Assembly (NCBI GenBank): GCA_028455995.1
Contig: JABELC010000006.1
Span: 186,001-250,000 of the forward strand
Reading direction: 5' to 3'
Length of the DNA stretch: 64,000 nucleotides
Origin: Scleromitrula shiraiana
Taxonomy: Eukaryota; Ascomycota; Leotiomycetes; Helotiales; Sclerotiniaceae
This document shows, in pieces, positions 25,990-37,548 of this stretch (position 1 is the stretch's first letter; every line of letters begins with the position of its first letter). The notes under the pieces are model-generated. The model saw nothing but the letters and a program-made list of their open reading frames with translations, did no database searches and was not told where the DNA came from. The translations under genes and the position numbers were made by a program.

Positions 25990-27257
25990 ATAGAATTTTG
26001 GTGTGGTTTCAGGGTCTCTAGTTCTTTGGACAGGTTATCTATTCGTTATATTGGGATTTTATGAGTGGGGAATGCGTTGGGATTCTTTTCTTCGGAGTCT
26101 TATTTGATTTCGTCATGCAAAATCACTGAATAGATTAGAGAGTGCCAGTCTAGTGAAGATGATAAATTTTTTATGCCACGATAATATCTTCTTTGATAAG
26201 ATCTGCTTTACACTGTGTATCATTATCGAGATTATCTTCATGTTTGCCAGTCTATCGCTTAGTAGAGCTGCCAATTCATAGTGATTCAACCGATAAAACC
26301 TGCCGTGTTTCTTTCACAACAATTGTTGCGGTCTTTAACTCTCTATTCTAGAAAGATCTTCACCTAAATGTTTGGTCTAATAAACAATAGATACACCAGC
26401 AGCACGTACCTCTGAACAATCCATCAAATTCTATACTGTAACCAACTCTCATTTATAACTATGTGTTTGAGACCGAAATCCCTGAATATAAGGTTGTCAT
26501 CGACTTAAAACATCGTCAGCTTAATTGTCTCGAACTCGGATTTCAGATAATTCTGTGTACCTGCCTCAGTTTGATCAATAATAGTCCTACAAATAGACTG
26601 CACGTGAGAGTTAAGAAGTTGCTCAGCTTATCATTCGAAATTGATACACGGAATTTGGGCAATAACAATAATTATATACATTAAGACAGCTACTTATTCT
26701 ACCTTGTCATTTTCTCAATTCAAAAGCAATGCCATAGCTTCAATACTAAGCTTCCAATCCCCCTTATAGAAAGGCTCACCTATCCCCAAAGCATACTGCA
26801 GTAACCATTTTCCAATCAAAACTAGCAATATGGAACTCAATCACGAATTCTCTATCCTCCTCTATTAACTGCTCTTCGTTTCTTGTACATTAACAGTTTC
26901 AGCTCGTAGATATTAGTTCTTATTCCTCAAACTTTCTTCATTCCAAAGACAATCTTTACCTTCATCCCTTTCATTCACTCGCGTACCTGGCTGATTTCCG
27001 GAAAGCTTTAGCATAACAACCACCCTCGTTCAAACATAATGGGCAGCAAGCCAGCTTCAGAAATATCATACTGGAGTGATTAATCCAAAAGTGAATCATA
27101 TCCGGCTGTTAATAATTCACCTTCGGATGATAAAATGGCCTCACATCATATTTCACCGCCTTCGCCAGTCCAGTCAATATCCTCGTCTATTTCCGACTTT
27201 TTGCTACAACAATAAATATACCTCAACCATCCTCTTCCACCAACACCATCGCCAAAA
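25990..27257. other. Intergenic region and leader of the RRM gene
   Basis: No gene supported. The right part (about 26,700-27,257) is C/T- and A-rich like a fungal promoter/5' leader and contains short upstream ATGs before the RRM gene. Confidence 0.5.
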
Positions 27258-30200
27258 ATGGCACCACTTGTGCTACCAACTGGCGCTCCAGTACCAAACT
27301 TCGTGCCTCAATCTCATACACACTATCAACCACCTCAAATATCTAATAATGAATCTTTCAGTAGTGTCGAATCTGGAGACACTCTTGATTCGTTCTCTAC
27401 ACAGGTTCCCATGCCGTACTATCCACCACCAGTCTACGTGGAATCCCAAGAAAACACCCATAATATGTCTATTGGCATGGCTGAGCCCGTACCTATTCCA
27501 TTTGCTACTCCCGAATTCTTACTTCAGGATCAACAACGATCTGTCTTTCCTAAGTTTGCAAATTCTAACGGCAATGGTGCACTCAATCAACAAGGTATGA
27601 TTTCTCCAAATGGAAATTCATGGAATGGACCTCTTGGTGCTGGAAATTTCCATGGCCATCAGAATCAGATTCATGGTCAACAAGGAGGGATGAATTTGAA
27701 TATGATGCAACAACAAGGATATTCAATGCAGCAACAGCAGAACTATCAACAACACCCACATCAACAATTTTCTTCGCCTCAGCAACATGGAAATATGGGT
27801 ATGGGTATTAACATGAATTCTGGTGCTTTTAATTCTACATACCAGCAACAAAGTCATTTTCAGGGTCAAGTTGGCCATCATATCGGTGGTCAATCTTCTT
27901 CTTACCCAAATCACAACAATCAAATACGCGGCGGCATCCCAACTTCGCTTCCCTCATCTCAACAAAATCCTCCCCCATCTTCTTTTCAAGATCGACAAGG
28001 CTACCAAGGAAACGATATCAACAACATGAATTCTCACACACAATACCCCACTGCAGCTGGTTTACAACCACATCAATTATACAACGGTGGTAATTATCGC
28101 ACCAGTGTTGCTAGTCACAATTCAAGTTCACCTTCAAACATGAACATGAGCTATCAATACAACCAGCACGGTAACGGTGTTTATGGACATCCTTCTCAAA
28201 ACGGAAATTATAATCACAGTAATGGCGGTGGCAATAACATGATGGGAAATTCTAACTACCAGCATACAAATCACAACCTTGCAGCAAATGCTCGAAACAC
28301 ACCATATGCACCTCAATTTGCCAATTCCCATCCAAACAATTCCTACCCTCATCAAAATCAAAATTCTCAAAACCAACCTCAACACATCCAACAATCATAC
28401 ACACCCCGATCTAACAGTCAACCGCGACAAAAATCCAGCACCGGTAGCGGTAGCCCTGTCAAAGCAACATCTCAATCAGACGCTGCAGTTGCTAGATCAG
28501 TTTCCAACAACGGCGAAGCTGAAAGTGGAACACATACACCAAAAACCAACTCACACGTTCCTCTCTCCATTCATTCCGAGCCAAAATCAAGTCTAACACC
28601 ACATCTTCGATCTCGCCGCGGTCAATCAATCAATACAGCTGCATCTGCTGAGCGTCATCAAACAGTCGCAGACTGGGTTGATAGTACGCCTACAAATACG
28701 CGTGGAGATATGTCATCATCAATGAGTAGTTCTGGACCACCACCTAAGATGATGTTGGATCACATTACGGAGATTGGCAGTATTGCTGGAGATGGTGGTG
28801 TTTTTGATCAATCAGTTGGAGGAGGAAGCGTTGAAGTTAGTAATGCTATGGTTGCTGCTCATGTTCCACGAGCTTTAGCTGTCAACCCATTTGACTCTGT
28901 TAATGGGCTTGCGCCATATACTGGTCCGCGCTTTGGTCCAGCAGGTGGTGGTATGAGTGGTCTGTTGAGAGCGTTGACAAAGGGTGGTACTTATACACCG
29001 ACGGCGGAGGAGGCTCTTGATATTCATTACCTACCGTTTACTGAGTATTGTCGAAATGCTAAGGGTTCTCAATGGGGAGTAATCAAGATTAAGAATGTAA
29101 GTTTCTTCCATCCGAAAAGCAGAGATGAAGAAATCCTAACTAATTGAATTGTTTACTCGCAGATTCCATATGGAGTTACTCGACAAGAGATCTTGGCTTT
29201 CCTTGGTCGAAACGCTAGAATCGTGGCAGAGAACGATTACGAGCCTGTTCATATCATCATGGAACGTGTAACAAGTAAGACCCTGGATACTTATGTTGAA
29301 TTCATCAGTTTCTCTGAAGCTGCGAATGCTGTTCAACGTTTCGATTTTAACCGCATGGGAGGCAGAGGAGGTCGTCTTGGTCAGCGTCATGTCGAAGTCG
29401 AGTTGTCATCCCAGGAACAATTGATGAAAGAGTTGTTTCCTAAGGCAAAGAACGTCCAATGGTGTGGATCAAAACCCGAGATCATCCCAAGAGATGAAAA
29501 CGATCCCTACAACTCCGGTTTCCAAGGCTTCGTCAGTCGTGAAGAGATGGTTATGTTGGTCAAGCATGTTGAGTCTCCTCAACGAGTATGTCTCACTTCT
29601 TCGGTTCAATTCATTCTCATACTAATTTTCTGCAGTCTCCATTCTCCAAGGATTGCCCTCAACGACCATTTGAGTGCTTGGTCAGTACATTACAAAAGTT
29701 CCCTTGGTATATGGTCGAATACATCACCTGTGCAGATCGTGAGATGTTGTACAGAGCCACTGTTCAACTTCTTCAGTTACTCGTCGAACGTGTCGAAGCC
29801 AACGACAATCCACTCAACTTGAACCAAATGCTCTTGAAGCGAGTTTGGCGCACTGCTCTCCGATGCGACGGCTTTAGTCCAACCATGAAAGACAACATTG
29901 TATTCAAGCTTGGCATTGACCCTCAAGTTGCTCTCGAGCTTGGTGTACCTCCCAATGCTGACCTTTGGAGTTACATTTGGTGTATTGGTCCTAGAAAAGA
30001 TGTTTCCTACGATCTGGTAGACGTAAGTTGATAAGTACATCCGCGATGAGTTGCTCAATGACTAACTTTTGACAGTACTATGTACGAATTATCCAAGATG
30101 CTACTGCCGACAAGAAGCAACTTACTCTCGCCGAAAAAGCTGCCAGGGTTTCTACCTCCATCCCAACAACTCCAAGCCTATTTGGTAACCTTCACAAGCT

Positions 30201-30357
30201 TGTCGACTACACAGATTGTATGAAGTTAACTTTGGCTGAGCTTGCCGCCATGGAATGGAACGCTTTCGAACAGGTTTTACGACAAGCACTCACTCCAACC
30301 TTGGAAGCTGGTCCAGGCCCAGTTGTCCAGAGAAACCACTCCGTATCATCCACCTGA
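27258..30357 (+). CDS. RNA-recognition-motif protein with a long Q/N-rich N-terminal region
   Basis: Putative RNA-binding regulator. Exons are 27258-29096, 29163-29585, 29636-30022 and 30076-30357, all phase 0, giving 976 residues. Residues about 80-400 are dominated by Gln, Asn, His, Gly and Ser (QQ, NN, HQNQ runs), a prion-like low-complexity domain. An RRM begins near residue 607: WGVIKIKNIPYGVTRQEIL is RNP2-like and TYVEFISFSEAANAVQ is RNP1-like, with an inserted RMGGRGGRLGQR loop. The region after the RRM (FVSREEMVMLVKHVES, then the PFECLVSTLQKFPWYMVEYI segment and WRTALRCDGFSPTMK) is conserved-looking and alpha-helical. Introns are 66, 50 and 53 bp. A long 3' flank precedes TYW3. The RRM type resembles hnRNP H/ESRP-like domains, but I cannot name an orthologue. 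Protein condensate formation would be inference from composition. Confidence 0.85.
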
Positions 30358-31567
30358 GATTCGTTGAAACTTTTCATGACTTAGCACCATCTTTCGATCA
30401 GCTCTGGTATCTCAAGACGACATCTTCCTCTCTAGCAAACTTAAGAATTTGGATTGATACCATTTTGAATCACCCAATACTTTTGAAGCAAAACCTGGGT
30501 CTTCTTTTTGCCTCCTCAGATTCGTTCTTATTTTCCCATGCAAAAAAACTTTTGTCTACAAAAAAAAAACCATTTTACGATTCATGCAATCAACCATTAC
30601 GTTTATTCTCAGAACCACTGAGAAACCCCGTCAATACTATTGAAGGAATAAACATTGTTAATCTTTTGATTCAATTCTCCGAGTCTTTTCTTCTTCTATT
30701 ATGTGCAAAAACCAACCATACATTGGCACTTCTTCCTCGCTATCAAATCGAGCAAGCGAGCAAGCAGGCAATATGTTAGCATGTTATTTCTTTCTTTGCA
30801 TTCATTTCATGATGGCAGGGCGCACGATACGATATGATACCATGATTGATAGATACTTGATGGATTGGGATATGATGGGAAATGATACTTTTTTTTTTCT
30901 GCGACTTTTGTTTCTCTCTTTTGATTGCGGGATTAACGATAACGATACTTACTTAGTTAAATATGGTATCCGATTTGAGAGCTATTATGAGATGGGAAGA
31001 CTTTTTCTGGCTTGCTTGCATTGTGGTCTTGAGTGATCGAGTGCAATGGCAGATGTTGTAGTTTCGCTCTTCAGATAGTACAAATTGAACTTATAATACA
31101 TAACATGAGATGATTTTTTTTACCGCCCGAGACAAATGCAATCCAATGGTAACAAAGGTGATAAACAAGCAGAAACTCGCAGCTCAATAGATGGTGATAG
31201 GTAGGTATTTTAGAAAGTTCGAAGCTACCCAAAGATTTCAAACCCCTTGACACGATAAATGATATTTGCACTTTCATCGAATCGAATCAAACGAGGTCCG
31301 AAATACGCCAAGCCACTAACCTCGCCTAATTAACCAACCAACCAACCAATCAATCTCAAACTCCCAATGCACTCACCCCACCAAATTCTTCCCCTCCATC
31401 AATCCCTATCTATCATACGGAGATACCCAATATACTGAGTAGGCATCACATGAATACCACCACCGCAAACGCAAACCAGACCAACGCAGCTCCCAACTCA
31501 AACACCCACCCATCCATAAACAAGCCCAACCACCCATCCATAAACAAGCACACAAACCCAACACAAA
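30358..31567. other. 3' flank of the RRM gene and promoter of TYW3
   Basis: No gene supported. The left half is T-rich 3'-UTR-like sequence. The last 250 bp before TYW3 is C/A-rich with CCAACCAACC and CACCCATCCATAAACAAGC repeats (two copies near 31,500-31,550). Confidence 0.5.
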
Positions 31568-32944
31568 ATGACCTCCACACCCCCAACACCCCTCCCCCCC
31601 TCATTCCTCGCCAAAAAATCCCTCATCCTATCCAAGCTCTCCACGCCCACATCACAATACGACGACCTCTCTCCAAAAGGCAGTATCGATGTGGGGATTC
31701 GGGAGCTGATTGATGAGATTAATGGGGTGCGGGGGTATGTTACTACTAGTAGTTGTGCGGGGAGGGTTAGTGTGTTTTTGGAGGGGGTTAAGAGGGGGTT
31801 TGGGGGTGGGGAGGGAGGGAGGGAGAGAGGGGTGGGGAGGGGGGATGGAGAGGGTGGGAGTGGAGAGGGAGAGGGAGGGGGAGTGGAGGAAATGGGGGAG
31901 AGGGCGGGGATTGGTGGGAAGGGTGCGGGCGGGAGGTGGTTGTATGTTTCTCATGATGCACTTGGAGCCGACGAACTGAGGAAACGAGAGGACGAGGGGA
32001 GTTTCTGTAAATTATTGGGTCTGAGTCGGGTTGAGAATTACAAGATTCCTTCTGGGAGTGGAAAGAGGTATATCCATTTGAAATTCGAACCTATGGTATG
32101 TTTTTCCATTTTTTTTATTTTGTAATGTTCTTTCACGTGCTGTGTTGTCTATTAAGGCATACAATTGCTATTTAAGTTGTTATGTATTTCTGTGCGGATT
32201 GGGATTGAGATGTAAGATTGAGATTGAGATTGACTCTGGATTTTGGATTTTGGATGTTTTGTTGCTTTCTACGATGTCCATTTTCCAACACTAACAACCC
32301 ACCAGATCCTGCACATCCTAACCGGCACCCCCACCTCCGCTCAGACGCTCCTAACCGCCGCGCTCTCGGCCGGTTTCCGCGAAAGCGGCGCACTGAACCT
32401 CCTCCCTTCTTCTTCTTCTTCTATTTCTTCTTCTTCTTCTGCCCCATCCGCATCCGCATCCGCATCTGCATCCTCCTCGCAAAGCCCCACACCTCTCGTA
32501 GCAGTGCGCACAACAGGGCTCTTCTTCTCCTCGGTAATAGGAATCTGGGACGAGCAGTTGGAGAGGGCGGTTTGTATTGTGAGTGAAGAGGTATTGGGGA
32601 TGTTGGTTGGGATCTGTGAGGAGAGGTTTGGGGAGAATGGGAGGAGGGTGGGGAGGTTTAGGGGGGAGTTTTTGAGGGGGGTGGGAGAGGGGATGGGGAG
32701 GGAAAAGAGGGGGGATAGGGGGGTTTGGGAGGATATGCATGTTAGGAGGGAGAGGATGAGGGAGGAGGGGTTGAGGAGGAGGAGGGAGGTGGAGGAGGGA
32801 AAGAAGAGGGGTGGTGGTGGAGGGGAGGGGGGTGAGAGTGAGAGTGGGAGTGGGAGTGTTGGGTTGTCTGTTGGTGGTATAGAGCAGGATATTGGGGATC
32901 TGTCGTTAGATGTAGATTTGAACCATGAGGATGAATTAAAATAA
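31568..32944 (+). CDS. TYW3: tRNA wybutosine-synthesizing protein 3 (TYW3)
   Basis: S-adenosylmethionine-dependent methyltransferase of the wybutosine pathway, which hypermodifies G37 of tRNA-Phe in the cytoplasm. Exon 1 is 31568-32095, the intron 32096-32305 and exon 2 32306-32944, giving 388 residues. N-terminal family features: FLAKKSLILSKL, DLSPKGSIDVGIRELIDEIN, then YVTTSSCAGRVSVFLEG, the hallmark Ser/Cys/Gly/Arg motif. Later come RWLYVSHD, YIHLKFEPM-ILHILTGT across the intron, and VRTTGLFFSSV. Two low-complexity inserts make it longer than archaeal homologues: a Gly/Glu-rich stretch near residues 85-120 and a Ser/Ala-rich stretch near 210-240. A charged Glu/Arg/Gly tail ends it. The coding strand is extremely G-rich at 31,740-31,930 and 32,630-32,860. 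It is convergent with MIC19. Confidence 0.9.
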
Positions 32945-33297
32945 AAATAAAAATAAAAATCAAAATTACAATGAAGTCATCTCTTGATTACGGTTATTAA
33001 TTTAATCTCATATTCATTATTCGTGTGCGATAATTTGTAGGGCTTTCGTAATTAGATTATTCATCTTTCATGCTTTCGTTTGTTGTCTCTGTCTTTGTCT
33101 TCTAATACCGGTACACATAATCATAATCTATACACTCCTCAACTCAACCAATCTATCGCATCTACCTAATCTCATCACCCTGCAACCAACACATGACCTC
33201 TCCCTCCCTTCCATCCTTCAGTCCCACACAGCCACCAATCGAACATCTCCAGCCACACCCAAAACCCCCATGAACATCCATCCATCCATCTATCCAT
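32945..33297. other. Convergent 3' region between TYW3 and MIC19
   Basis: 353 bp with both 3' ends. Starts with AAATAAAAAT-type repeats, candidate poly(A) signals for TYW3, and ends in C-rich CATCCATC repeats. Nothing else seen. Confidence 0.6.
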
Positions 33298-34135
33298 CTA
33301 CCTAACAACACTCTCGACCCACCCCCCCTCCAACCTCCTCACCTCCCTCCTAAACCCCTCCACCTCCCTCCAACAATCCAACGGCCTCCTATCATTCCAC
33401 CTCAAACAAGTCACCAACTCCCCCTTCGCCTTCTCAACCCCCTCATCCAACTCCTTCACCGCCTTGCGCTGCTCCAATTTCCGCTTCAGATCTTTCACTT
33501 CTTTTTCGACGCTTTCGCGGTTGAGTTGGCGCAGAGCGTTGCCGGCTTCGTTTTCGGGGGTGCGGGTTGGTTCTTGAGTGGGGGAGGAGAGTTTGCTGGC
33601 TAGTTCTTCGAAGTCGCGGGAGGCGCGGGCTTGCAGTTTTTGGAGCTCCGACGCCACGCGGTTTTGGATGTGGAGTTCGAGGGTGCGGGCTCGGGTGCTG
33701 TCGCTCTGTTGGGAGGGGGTTAGTGGTTGGTTTTGAAGATTGCATTGGGGTTGCTGGGTTTGGCTTCATTGTGTACGGTATGGGGGGTTATTTGGGGATG
33801 TGTGTGATGTGAATGGAGGGAGGGAAGAGGAAGGGAATAGAACATACCTCGTTGCTTGATTGGAGATCACTTATTAATTGTTCGGAGAAGCGTACGGGCG
33901 TTTCGCTGAAAGATTGGGCAAGTAAGTATTAGAGAAGAGAAGGCAAGAGAAGGAAAGATCCAATGGAGTAAATTTGCCAGAAAGAATTTTAAATGTAAAT
34001 ACACCACCATCCATTCATAACATGAACAGAAGGTAACTATCAAGTAGCTATCAAAATGCAAATAGCATGCTGCACCTACCTAGTCCAAACCTGAGCCTTA
34101 GGCGGCTCACCCTGTTTCGAAGCACCAGATCCCAT
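33298..34135 (-). CDS. MIC19: MICOS complex subunit Mic19 (Aim13-like)
   Basis: Peripheral inner-membrane component of MICOS, which builds mitochondrial crista junctions. Exons on the minus strand are 34135-34080, 33905-33848 and 33705-33298, giving 173 residues. The first exon encodes MGSGASKQGEPPKAQVW with Gly2 and Ser6 fitting an N-myristoylation signal, as in known Mic19 proteins. Splicing gives TSETPVRFSEQLISDLQ and NE-SDSTRARTLELHIQNRVA, both family-typical. A coiled-coil region follows (LNRESVEKEVKDLKRKLEQR). The C-terminal CHCH-like segment has Cys-x10-Cys (CLRWNDRRPLDC) followed by WREVEGFRREV. All three exons are needed: exon 3 alone lacks an ATG start. No abnormality seen. Confidence 0.92.
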
Positions 34136-35383
34136 GATAGCTATGTGAATAGAGAGCGAGGGGTAAAAAAGGAGAAGGAATAAAATAGATTGAGGGGTTC
34201 AACTGCGTATTGTGAGTACAATATATTAAACGCAATTTACTATTTTGAGGAATCGTAGTTCTCATTCGGAACGCGGCCGCGGATGAGAAGAAATTTAATT
34301 TTTGGCCTTACATTTTTCTCTTTATGCCTGAGGCTTAAATGATCTATCATGTTCCCGACGAACGAACTCCAGCTGGGGAGAAAAAGGAAGAAGGAGCGCT
34401 TTAACCAACGCTGAACTTTCAATTCAAGCTTTCTCTCCTCATAAAATTTACATATCTTCCATTAATTAATAAACCTACAAGAAAGACTTAAAAAAGAATA
34501 ATGATCTGATCTAAATCTGATATGATCTGATCCTTCCCGTCGTCACCCCGAAAATCATAAGATCATCTCTCTAATAATCCATCCTTCCCCCAAAATATCT
34601 ACATCGTCTAATCTCCAAGGGCGAAGTCCTTTCACGGAGGTTAAGCGAAGTTTGACGATTAATGATAGCCAGTTTGCTTGAAAACATCATGTCAGATTTA
34701 ACATCAGGTCAGGTCAGGTCAGGTCAGTACAGGATGGATAGGACAGGATAGGATGGGATGGGATAGGATAGGAAATTTATTCAACAACGTATGAACCTGC
34801 AATTTCCTGATACTTCCCAGCTGGATAAGAAGAGCGGCTTGGTAAACTGGACGATGCGTTCAATGCTTGCTGGATATCTACCTGCGCCTCTACGCACATA
34901 CATTCGGTTCCAGTTGTAATCTCTGTACAGTGTAAAGAAAAAACGTGGAAGTCTATGGGTTAGAAAAAAAAAGCGAGATACAGTTGAGAGGGATACAGTT
35001 GAGAGGGGAAACTTTACAACGGTTCAAAAGCCGTGATAGATATGGTCAGATTCTAGAGAGTCAACCCCCTGAGTGGATCATATGACAACGTTTATACGGG
35101 ACGGGGGATGATGTTTCAAAATGGAATTCGTATCCAATAGAATTCATTTATATCCATGAAACAGTAGCTTTTCCGGGTTTGGTAAGTAACTTCGGGAAAT
35201 GGTAAGGATGAATGGATGGATGGATGGATGGGATTGGCTTTGGTTTGTGCATCCGATGAATTTAATAAACCTGGTCTTGTTCATTATTCATTCAACGCCA
35301 TTTCCACTACCACTGCATCGTGAAAACATCAAAGCATATCCAACGAGAATCTTTTCCCCATTCAACTTCATGTACTTTGTACA

Positions 35384-35417
35384 GTATAGTATAGTATAGT
35401 ATAGTATAGTATAGTAT
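35384..35417. repeat. (TATAG)n microsatellite
   Basis: About seven tandem copies of a 5-bp AGTAT/TATAG unit in the intergenic region upstream of the ferric-reductase-type gene. Confidence 0.9.
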
Positions 35418-35812
35418 CCACTAGAGGACCTACCAGGAGAAAAAGAGGAATGAGAATTCGAAGAATATTCCTAAACTCCTAAGCCAAGAGTTATCATTCC
35501 ATGGTCCCAAGATCCCTTGGATCTCATTAAACGACAGGCCCATATTCGGTCTCTATTCCGAAGACCTAAAAGCTTGTCAAAGCCATTCGTTTGTTTTTTT
35601 TTTCTTTTTCTTTCTATATCCATACCATACTTTGTCGTTCCGCATTACATGCAGTATCCAATCAAATCCAATCCAACCCATTCACATTAGTGGTCAAAAC
35701 TTTCCCCCCTTCATTCGCGATACGATACGATACGGTACGGTACGGTACCTTACAGATTGAACTCCACTATTTCAGCCAACTTGCATGATACGCTGTGGTT
35801 ATCTCATCTCTC

Positions 35813-35813
35813 G

Positions 35814-35859
<46 letters not shown>
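35813..35859. repeat. (AATC)n microsatellite
   Basis: About eleven uninterrupted TCAA/AATC units. Confidence 0.95.
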
Positions 35860-37010
35860 TCTCTCATCTGAAAGGAAGGATAAGATGGTAGAAAAAAATT
35901 ATGCAGTACACGAGTAGCAGTACACGAGTAGTAGGTTTAATAGTAGGTTTAATAATCCAAGGATGAGACGGGAACCATGAACCAGTGGATTTTATTATAG
36001 TAAATAATTCGATTTCATTCACTTTAATAAAATCCACCACTCGTCAGATTCAAATTTTAATCCTCGAGATCTATGTCATCTACGATTTAACATGGTTTGT
36101 TTGTATGGATGTTATGGATTGATATGTTTTTGGTCTTGATAATCTACTCACTCTCTTTATTCTAGCTAGAACGAACTATGGGTTCTTATTTTTGTGTACT
36201 CGGTACATAATGGCATATGGGATGGATAGATAGATAGACAGACAGATACATACATACATACATAATACATATAAGAAATGATACAATAATAATATCTCAT
36301 CTTGTACAGTCTCTTAACCCTTTATCTGACTTTTTATGAATTCTTTTGTTTCTATTCCTTCAACTACTATTTTGATAAAAGGACGACTATTTTAAATCAC
36401 TCCACTTACAATAGGATTTATATTTGGTTCTTGGCACAATACGAGTTAAAGAATAACGACATTGTTTGTTTATTCTCTCTCTATTGTTGTTTCGAAATCG
36501 AAGTCGAAGTTATTCACACCCCCTCTTCTTCTCAACTCTCTCTATATACTCTCTATACTTCAGATAAGAGAGGGAAAAGTAAATAACACAAAAGTACTTT
36601 TTTTCTCTTTGGTGACAAGAGGACCATACAAAGAGCAGAGCAGTTAAATCAGTCACAGACTTATAGAAGAAGATATTATCATTTAGGATTCATTTCCTAT
36701 TTTGATAATTATTCATATAAGATGCAATTTATTTGACCAACTGTACCAACATACTATATACTATACAACTATACAACTGGCGTACCTGGTACTCTGTACA
36801 ATACCAAGGAATAAACCCATACAATTTTTATAGAGGGATCCACAGAGTTCACTACCGGTACTACATACAAATCGAACTTACTAGACCAAACCACATTCGA
36901 AAAACTAAATCGCAGACTTGGTAGGGTTATATCTTTCCCTTACCTTACATTACCTTACATTACCTTACCTTACTTTTTTACCTATTATTCTTCCTCTCCT
37001 CTCCTCTCCC

Positions 37011-37014
<4 letters not shown>

Positions 37015-37042
<28 letters not shown>
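37015..37042. repeat. (CT)n microsatellite
   Basis: About fourteen CT dinucleotides in a pyrimidine-rich stretch about 0.5 kb upstream of the ferric-reductase-type start codon. It may belong to the promoter/leader pyrimidine tract common in fungal genes. Confidence 0.9.
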
Positions 37043-37047
<5 letters not shown>

Positions 37048-37548
37048 TTTTATTTTATCAACGACTCGAATTTTTGACTTCGTCACTTTCTTTCTTTAAA
37101 ATAACAAAGTCGTTGATTGTTAAAGTCCTGGAGACTAATTCTTTTTTATTGTCTTCATTCACACTCATTCACATACATTCATATACATTCATTGTTCATA
37201 TTCTATTCTTGAATCGCTTTGTTTAAAAACATAAAACATAAAACTGAACAAAGAACTTTCACATTATGTTCTCCACTGAAAATTATCTTGCTTTGTTTCC
37301 CAATCACGAACAATAGACTTCACACACTGTAAGTATAGCCACCATCCCCTCGAAGGTCGACCTTCCAGACTCGAATCCTTTAGACCGACCAGATACTAAA
37401 CCGATATACCAACCAACAGCGATTACATCATAGAATCACATAGGAGAACATCTAAACAATTTAAACCAAGCCATCAAAGACTTATACGTTTCAAATAACA
37501 AACAAAGATATACAACAAACAGAAAAAGAGATCCCCCGTATATTGTAG

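Larger units (their letters stand above)
34136..37548. other. Intergenic region upstream of the ferric reductase gene
   Basis: 3.4 kb without a supported gene. It has AGGTC pentamer repeats near 34,706-34,726, GGATA repeats near 34,733-34,772, TATAG repeats, an AATC microsatellite and a CT microsatellite. A CAGATAAG motif near 36,560 is one base away from an iron-GATA-factor site; this is weak evidence. The last 500 bp is an A/C-rich leader-like sequence. Confidence 0.55.

Noticed and set aside
32351..32963. Minus-strand His/Pro-rich ORFs opposite TYW3
   Set aside because: Antisense of G-rich low-complexity TYW3 coding sequence; TYW3 itself has clear family motifs.
36554..36566. Iron-responsive GATA (SreA-type) site upstream of the reductase gene
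   Set aside because: TTCAGATAA deviates from the ATCWGATAA consensus and lies about 1 kb from the start, so it is too weak to list as a feature.
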